A model generated the notes under the pieces. It searched no databases. It was not told where the DNA came from and worked only from the letters and a program-made list of their open reading frames with translations. The translations under genes and the position numbers were made by a program. DNA of 64,000 bases from Gossypium raimondii (lineage: Eukaryota; Streptophyta; Magnoliopsida; Malvales; Malvaceae): the NCBI RefSeq assembly GCF_025698545.1, contig NC_068571.1, positions 37,109,733-37,173,732 of the forward strand. Direction: 5' to 3'. Numbering within the stretch: position 1 is the first letter of the stretch; each line of letters opens with the position of its first letter. This document shows positions 55,085-64,000 of the stretch, piece after piece.

Positions 55085-55763
55085 TAAGGGTGAGTGTTTG
55101 ATCAAATCAAGTGAAAATTTTTGAGTTAATTGAGTTTACAAGTCCTATTTTATCATCTAACTCGATTTGAAATTTTTTGAATCGAGTCGAGTGAAATGAA
55201 ATTCAAGTCAAGACAAATTGAGTGAAATTGATCGAGTTAATTAAAAATTAAACATATCAAATTAAAGTTTTGTTACAAGATAACTAATTCCATGTTAGAG
55301 CACATAAATTTGAAACCATATATATTTGAAAAAAATTCAAAGCAAAATAATAATAATAATAATAATAAGATACTCTAGTACGATAAACTTTAATAATTTA
55401 TTTATTGAGGTCCCAAAGTTATTATTTTAGAATATTTTAAATTTTTAACTTCCTTTATATATTTTTAGAATCTTTTAAAAATTATATATTCTTTAAAAAT
55501 ATATAAGAATTTTTATAAATATTTTGAATTTTTTGTAATTTTGTTGAGAGAGTGATCAATTTGCTCATTTTCAAAATTGTTAGGGACCAAAAGGGTATTT
55601 ACACATCTATTATTGAATTATTCGAGTAACTCGAATTGTAAAATTCAACTCAACTTGAACTCAAAACTCAAATTGCTTATTCCAAGAGTAAATAACTCAA
55701 TTTTATTAACTCGAAATTTGATTTTTTTATTTTTCAAATCGAATCAAGTTTTACTCACCTCTA
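55085..55763. mobile_element. hAT-type MITE, 679 bp
   Basis: A perfect 8 bp target duplication GTTTAAAT flanks it (55077-55084 and 55764-55771). The left end TAAGGGTGAGTG pairs with the complement of the right end TAGAGGTGAGTA. Its interior (AACTCGA words near both ends) marks it as a relative of the element at 52863-54122. No transposase. Confidence 0.85.
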
Positions 55764-56048
55764 GTTTAAATCCCACAACATGTAAATCTTTTATTAGGTT
55801 TTTTTTTTTAAAAAGTAAAAGATTAAGATACCCTCAAATAATATAACTTATTGTAATTACAGAATGACATTTTCGTAATTTTCCTAACGTATTGGTGCCT
55901 AGTTGACTTGTGACACCAATTCAGTAGGGACTTAAATAATAACTAGAAATTCTATCACAAGTGTTTGTATGTGGAAACTATGTATTTAAAACATAGATGT
56001 TGGTTTAAAAATAACATATAATAAATAATGAAACGTATGGTTTAAAAC

Positions 56049-57957
56049 TAGACTTGATCATAGGTCGAGCTACTCATTAAGGCCCAAAGGACCGCGAGGG
56101 CTTGGATAAAAATATAGACCTAAAAAATAGGCATGGACAAAAAATAAAGCCTATTTTGTAAATGGATTAAGTCTCGGGTAAGATTTTTTTACCTGAGCTT
56201 AGCCCGAATTTGTTTTTTTTGTTGTTGTTTCGCTATTGTTTTGCTACCATTTCACTATTATATTACTATCATTTTGTTGTTATTCTTTGAGTGTTGTGTA
56301 ACTCTTGTTTTATTGTTAATTTTGCTACTATTTTAAAAGTATTTGCTTGCTAAATTGCAATTATCCTAATGTTATTTAAGTAGGGTTTTTTACACAAATG
56401 GTATAGAAAAAAATATATTGAAATAGGATGTCGAAATTTTTTTACCAAAATAGGTTACTTTTTCATTGGAGCCTATTATGTAGGCGCCAATGAGTAAAAA
56501 ATAATATTTTTTTGAATAAATTTTTATATTTTTTAATAATTTTTTAAAAATACGAGTCAAAATACGGTCAAGCGGGTCGGGTGGCGCCTATCGGTGGCGC
56601 CAATGAAGGTGCCTCATGAGAGGCGCCAATGAAGGTGCCTCAGAGAGGCGCCAATGAATATTGTAATTTTGTATTAATATTGTAATTATTTTATAATTAA
56701 ATTTGTATTTATAGTTTTGGATTAGTATTTTGTATGAATATTGTAATTTTTATATGAATATTGTAATTTTTATGAATATTGTAATTATTTTATAATTAAT
56801 TTGTTAGTAATTTAGGATTATGTTATAAATTTTGTGTTTGTAATTATTTAAAATTTAATTTATTAGTAATTTAGGATTAAGCTATAAGTTGTTGTGTTTA
56901 GTTTAATATTTGGTGAGTTTACATATAAAGTTTATAAAAAATTAAAAATCATCTTATTAAAAGTTTAATTATAAAAAATTAAAAATCATTTTATTAAAAG
57001 TTTAATTATAACTGACTTTTTAATCATATAGTTGTTGTTAACTAATTTAATTTTTATATAATGTAACTTTTATATAATTAAATTTTATTTGATTTTGTAT
57101 TTATTTAACAAGTATTTATTGATTTTTGAAACAAATTAATGAATTCATTTTTTGATTACAAAATTACAAACACAAAATTACAATATTCATATAAAAATTA
57201 CAATATTCATACAAAATATTAATCCAAAACTATAAATACAAATTTAATTATAAAATAATTACAATATTCATATAAAAAATTACAATATTCATACAAAATA
57301 CTAATCCAAAACTATAAATACAAATTTAATTATAAAATAATTACAATATTAATACAAAATTACAATATTCATTGGCGCCTCTCTATGAGGCACCTTCATT
57401 GGCGCCTCTCTGTGAGGCACCTTCATTGGCGCCTACCTGATAGGCGCCACCCGACCCGTTGACCGTATTTTGACTCGTATTTTTTTAAAAAAAATTATTA
57501 AAAAAATATAAATAAATATTTTATTCAAAAAAATATTATTTTTTATTCATTGGCGCCTACCTAATAGGCTCCAATGAAAAAGTAACCTATTTTGGTAAAT
57601 TTTTTTTCTGACATCCTATTTCAGTATTTTTTTTTCTATACCATTTGTGTAAAAAACCCTATTTAAGTATAAAGATTTTTTTGATGTAATTTTAATTTGT
57701 TGGGAAACATTTATTTTAATGTTTTTAGTGTATTTGATGTATTATATTTTTAATTTTATTTTATATAAAAATAATCTAAAAAAATTAATACGGGTAGATC
57801 GAATTAGGCTTGGGTTTAGTATTTTTAATCTGGACCAGACTTGGGCTAAATTTTAGGTCCATTTTTCGAGCCGAACCAAGCACGAGCGTAAAAAACGGAT
57901 CTAAAATTTATATCAATTTGATCCGAACTCGACCCAACTCAGCCCATGACCGGTCTA
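56049..57957. mobile_element. hAT-type MITE containing a foldback MULE
   Basis: Ends: left TAGACTTGATCATAGGTCGA, complement of right TAGACCGGTCATGGGCTGAG. The flanks TTTAAAAC (56041-56048) and TTTGAAAC (57958-57965) are an 8 bp duplication with one mismatch. Outside the nested MULE the remaining sequence is about 620 bp and similar to the MITE at 34443-35062, showing that both belong to one family. Confidence 0.85.
56383..57659. mobile_element. Foldback MULE-like element, 1.28 kb
   Basis: A perfect 10 bp duplication TATTTAAGTA flanks it (56373-56382 and 57660-57669). Comparison with the empty relative near 34790 (GTTATTTAAGTATAC) confirms the insertion point. The ends GGGTTTTTTACACAAATGGT are inverted and the arms stay complementary for several hundred bases, including GGCGCC-bearing words (TTGGCGCCTA, GAGGCACCTTCATTGGCGCC). 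The whole element can form a giant hairpin. No coding capacity. Confidence 0.85.
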
Positions 57958-58985
57958 TTTGAAACTAATTAATATTAAGAATACTAATCGCATGCATTAC
58001 AAATGTTTATCATGGTACCGTTATCAATCTTGAGTTAGTGCCAAGTTAACTTGTGACACCAAGTCAATCACCAACATTATCAATACTAGAAATTCAATTA
58101 CACCCGTATGCATGTGAAATCCACGTATTTAAAACACAAATGTTAATTTAAAAATAACATATAATAAACAATGAAACTTATGTTTTGATATTAATTAATA
58201 ATAACACATGAAATAAATATGATATTAAAATGAAAAAAAGAGATTAAATTGTAAGTAAAATAAAATTAAAACATATAAATATATCATATTAAGAATATTA
58301 CAATAGTTTATCATCAATTTTTAAATATTAATATTTAATTAACTTACAATACTAACTCAATTAACAACAATAATCAAAATAGCCAAGTACAAATACCGAT
58401 ACCATGATTTACCGTTTTTAGAATACTTCGTGCCGTTGGAAGAAAATATTCTGATTCGTTCTTTACTGCGTTTGGGGTTAAAAAATACTTTCACACCGAA
58501 AAAATAGTGAAACATATGGCTTTTTTAGAGTTAAAACTGCCGAAAAAATGTTTTTTCCACCCTAACGCAAAAAATCAGGATTGCGTTTGAAAGAAAAAAT
58601 TATCAAAATATCCTTATCTTAAAAAATATATAAAAATTAATTTAATTTATATTCGAAATATATCGTAAAAGACCAGTAAACCATTAGGAAAAACATCGAT
58701 TCTTGGAAATTGTTCCAGGTTCATGAAACCAATCACAAACATAAAAATTAAAAAAAAAAAATAGATAAGCACTGACAACCCGGACTACTGAACAAAAAAC
58801 AGAGCAAATGGGTATGACACTAAGGTTCCGCAATAATTCAAACGAAAACAGATACAAATCAACAACAAAAGCTAATAATTTAAAAACATGGATGTTCCTA
58901 TTCAGAGATATAAGTCTTAGCGAACCTATCTGCCCTGTTCCCTTTTTTATCAATGTTTGGTTCATCGTTATGGTTGGTTAGAAAG

Positions 58986-60701
<1,716 letters not shown>

Positions 60702-60801
60702 TGTCTTCTTTTTGGCTTAAAAGGGTGTTTGGGGAGAGAGAAAATAGCGGAATAAAAATGATTGAATGCGGAAGATATCGAAGGGGATGGGATGGCAGGG
60801 G

Positions 60802-60811
60802 TATATATAAA
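60802..60811 (-). promoter_or_regulatory. TATA box of the calmodulin gene
   Basis: The minus strand reads TTTATATATACC about 100 bases above the ATG. GGGCCC/GGCCC motifs (about 60813-60830), a site-II-like promoter feature of housekeeping genes, lie directly upstream. Confidence 0.5.
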
Positions 60812-60849
60812 GGGCCGGAAATTGGGCCCAACGTTAAGGCATCCGTTTT

Positions 60850-62360
60850 GCTCTAATGTTTTCTTCCATTATTAAAATATTCTACCTTTGATTTCCAAAT
60901 ATCAATCTTATCATTAAATACACTGCTTTTCCAGCACGAGAACATAAATTTGAATTAATCTTTACTTCAACCTACTTCCTTTCATACCTTCAATAAAAAA
61001 AAAACATACTTTTTCATTTTATATTTTTTTTATGTACGTTAAATAAAATAGAGAAATGACAGAAGAGGATAAACGTCAGGTTAATTCAAACACAACTACT
61101 CGAGCGAATGAATGAGTAACTTTATTAGCTTCATTGCGAATCCAAACAAAAAGCGAGTGTTAGAAATCGAAATGCAAAATTTTGACAATCTTGTATCAAT
61201 AACCTCATCAAAGAATGCATCACTCACAAACAATCCCAAATAACAAAAGCTTCAGCCATATGCGGCTCCACAGCAGCAAAGGTTGAGTGGCTTGATTCCT
61301 GAAAGAAGTCAGATTCAGTGCGTTTTTATCATATCTGATTTAGAAAATTCAGTGCGTTCTTAAAAGAACAACATCAATATATTTAGTATATTTTAATATG
61401 TAAATTAATACATATAAATATTACAAGGTTCTAAGGAACATTTATGTTCACATTTTTAAAAAAATTGACATTTGATGGTGTTAAGTTAAATATATATATT
61501 TAAAATTAAAACAAAACATTATATAATAGTATAAATACTATTTTATTATATTATCCAGTTTCTTTTTTTTTTTTTTAAATTGCTTCCTCATGGGACTGTC
61601 TGCACAAATGCACAACAGATTTATTTTGCAATGCACTCTACGGAAGAGAATTGGTGGGAACCAGGCAACATTACTCTCTGTAACGACCTTTTGTGATCGG
61701 AATAATGTTAAACAATAACAAGTATAAGTGTTTCGTAATTATGACTTCCGATCATATTATGTTTTAATCTTTATCCTTTATCTCATTAAAATTTAAAACA
61801 TAATTTTTATTATATTAGTTTACAATTTTATTAATATTATAATGTTTTTAAAAATTAAAACATAATTTCAATTACATTAGAGAAAATATCTTTTAATATT
61901 CATATTTTCTTTAAATCAATATCAAATTAAATAATTATTGTAACGGTATAAATACTTTTTTAAAATATTTAATTTTCTTAAAATATTCATGCTTTCAATA
62001 GTTTTTAAAATTAGCATGTTTTAAAATAAATTACTTAGAATTATTGTATAAAAATATTTTAAAATTTAAAGTTAATTTTTTATATTCTAATATTAAAATA
62101 AGTTGAACTACATACTGCCAGCCCATCCATGACGTTTAATTTAATTCAAAATAATAAGTTAACAAATTTATTAGAAAATACTTTTAACAAAATTTTAAAA
62201 TTTTATTTTGAAATATTATGTTTACATTTATTTCTCATTTTATAATGAATTTATAATATACTTTATTAATACATACTATTACCTTGTGCATCGTAAGGGT
62301 TAAGAAAGCTAGTATATTATATGTCATTGACAAGGTTCTAGATAAATAAGTAAAAGCTAA
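60850..62360. other. AT-rich intergenic DNA, no gene
   Basis: No coding sequence recognised. Contains poly(T) near 61562-61576 and many short direct A/T words. A short less AT-rich patch at 61060-61330 (GAGCGAATGAATGAGTAAC, CTCCACAGCAGCAAAGG) is not obviously coding. Confidence 0.4.
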
Positions 62361-62368
62361 ACTATGCT

Positions 62369-62852
62369 AGCAGTTATTCAACTATCGGCAAGTTTTTTTT
62401 TTTTTAAGTCAACCAATTATGAAAATTTATAAAATGATCATTTAACTATTTGATTTTGTCTTTTTTGTCACGGGTCGTTAAATGGCTAACAGAAAGATGA
62501 CGTGACGACTTTTAAAACTAGCATAATAGCAACTTTAACCATCAACATTTATACATTGTGTCAATTTAGTCTTGATTTTAAGAAAATTAACCCTTACATT
62601 TTACGAAATGTGTAAATGTTGAGGGTTAATTTTCTTAAAATCAAGACTAAATTGATACAATATATAAATATTGAGTGTTAAAGTTGGTATTATGCTGATT
62701 TTAAAAGCTTTCAAATTATCTTTTCTTTATTAATTAACAATTGGTGACCAAAAAGAAAAAGTTAAATAATTGGGTGACCATTTTGTAACTTTTTATAGTT
62801 TGGTAACTAAAAAGAAATAAACTAATACTTGAGTAACTACCGGTGTAATTTA
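62369..62852. mobile_element. Foldback MITE, about 480 bp
   Basis: The left arm (ATTCAACTATCGG, then ATTTATAAAATGATCATTTAA) matches the complement of the right arm (GTAGTTACTCAAG, then AAAATGGTCACCCAATTA). The core is a strong palindrome: TTTAGTCTTGATTTTAAGAA / TTCTTAAAATCAAGACTAAA around a loop near 62610. Exact ends and the target duplication were not resolved. Confidence 0.65.
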
Positions 62853-63860
62853 CTTATAAATAAATAAACGTCCATGTTCAGATTACAGAATTTGTACACG
62901 TGGCAGCCTCTCATTTTAAGCATTTATTTCTAATTTGAATAAATTATTTTCTTACTCCGTTCTCTTTTAACTTTTTTAAGTTATTTCATGTCTTTTATTT
63001 AAATTTATGTTGTTTAGAATTTTTATATATTAAATATAGAGTTGATTTTTAAAAGTTATCTCTTTATTTTAAGATTTTACTTAATTGATTTAACTTTGAA
63101 AGTTATAATATTAAAATTATTGAATATTAAATTGTTAAACTTAAAATATAATTTTAAAAGAGACACATATTAATAACATTTATCAAATATATTTTATATT
63201 TTTAAATATTAGAAGAGTTAATTATATTCAATGATTAAAGTAGAGGAAAGATAAACATAAAATTACAAAAAAAATTGAATATTAAAATTTTAACATTAAA
63301 AAATTAATTTAACAATCTATAAAAATTATTTATACTATTATTAAATTATAATAAATTAAGATTAAGATGAAGATATAATGGATTCTAAATTAATTAAATA
63401 TTTTTAAAAGTATTTCATAATTACATTACGTTTTTCAATTAATTAATGATTTTAAACAAATATCTAATGTTATGAGAAATATTATAAATTTAATATGCAC
63501 AAGTGGGTCGTGCATCATAAGAAAATACAAACGAATATATATAAAGCAAATTTTGTTGTGTGAAATGAAATTTAAATTTGGAGAGACAAATGAAACGAAT
63601 TTTATCCTCCTCCCATATGTATATATAGAGAAAAAAACAGAATAGAAATATAAAGCTTTGCATTTTTTTAATAATTTTTTCTTGGATTCTTTCGGCAATT
63701 TGTAGTAGTCTTTCTAAGACAAGAACAATAGAATAATAGGAAAAGTAAAAATAAAGTAAGATAATAAAGACAGTGGATTATGTTATCATACACCTGTTTT
63801 ATTTTATTTAGAAAGATATCTAGTAGATATATAGACACTTGTTTGTTGTTAAATTAAATC
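62853..63860. other. AT-rich intergenic DNA, no gene
   Basis: Only short, low-complexity open frames. I see no domain, splice context or RNA gene. Confidence 0.4.
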
Positions 63861-64000
63861 TGTCGAAACCATTTTTTGAAAAACAAAAATTTTGGTTATC
63901 GACTTAAAAAAATAAAAACTGGAGTCGCCACCGATCCTTTATTAAGGTGTGATCGGCCCACCTTAAAAAATAATTTTAGTTTGCGAAATTTGAGAAAACA
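63861..64000 (-). mobile_element. Edge of a third Ogre-like LTR (continues beyond the window)
   Basis: It starts TGTCGAAACC and matches 8851-8990 nearly throughout (TTATCGACTTA, TCGCCACCGATC, AAGGTGTGATCGG). No primer site precedes it, so it is the outer end of a 3' LTR or of a solo LTR in the same orientation as the other two copies. Confidence 0.8.

Larger units (their letters stand above)
54123..58340 (-). repeat. Copies of the ~300 bp repeat in inverted orientation
   Basis: Reverse-complement matches to the unit at 600-1920: ATACGCGTATGCATATGGAA (54285), AATAACATGCAATAGATAAT, ACACGTGAAATATATAC, and the GACACCAACT palindrome at about 54215-54246, 54622-54668, 55889-55926 and 58027-58070. 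Two transposons (55085-55763 and 56049-57957) have inserted in or between units. No gene is seen; a (TA)n tract lies near 54693. Confidence 0.55.

Overview
This window is plant nuclear DNA: intron-rich genes with GT-AG junctions, an AT-rich background, and many nested LTR retrotransposons, MULEs, hAT MITEs and a PIF/Harbinger-like element. Gene sequences and repeat styles (LTRs rich in CACACGGCCGTGTG palindromes, gag fragments, a MULE carrying a plant mobile domain gene) suggest a Malvaceae genome, most likely cotton (Gossypium). The genus is inferred from familiarity with such repeats, not from a search.

Layout. 1-5.2 kb: repeat-rich DNA, the last two exons of a probable GPI-anchored protein gene (+), and a convergent three-exon GDSL/SGNH hydrolase-like gene (-) with altered catalytic-block residues. 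5.2-11.7 kb: a decayed copia gag, a small hAT MITE, and the 5' end of a truncated Ty3/gypsy element of Tat/Ogre type (gag, tRNA primer site, 2.8 kb LTR) on the minus strand. 11.8-33 kb: a tandem array of serine carboxypeptidase-like (SCPL) units on the minus strand. Copy 1 is frameshifted, copy 2 keeps only its last four exons, copy 3 is intact (487 aa), and a fourth unit has lost its gene body. A 3 kb solo LTR and a 4.8 kb MULE with mudrA and PMD remnants lie within the array. 33.5-39.3 kb: a solo LTR that itself contains a hAT MITE and another solo LTR. 39.3-45.8 kb: MITEs, an LTR fragment and a 3.8 kb PIF/Harbinger-like element that seems to carry host gene fragments. 45.9-51.0 kb: a complete 11-coding-exon methionine synthase gene (+, 765 aa). 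51.4-58.3 kb: two LTRs in opposite orientation, a gag start cut by a hAT element, copies of a roughly 300 bp repeat, and a hAT MITE containing a foldback MULE. 58.9-60.7 kb: a complete two-exon calmodulin gene (-, 149 aa). 60.9-64 kb: AT-rich DNA, a foldback MITE, and the edge of a third copy of the Ogre-like LTR.

The supported functional genes are methionine synthase (methyl cycle and SAM supply), calmodulin (calcium signalling), one intact SCPL peptidase/acyltransferase-family protein and the GDSL-like protein. They do not form a pathway cluster. Much of the rest is a layered record of transposition: I could read target-site duplications for about ten insertions, which gives a relative order of events. 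All exon borders were read by hand from GT-AG signals and reading-frame continuity.
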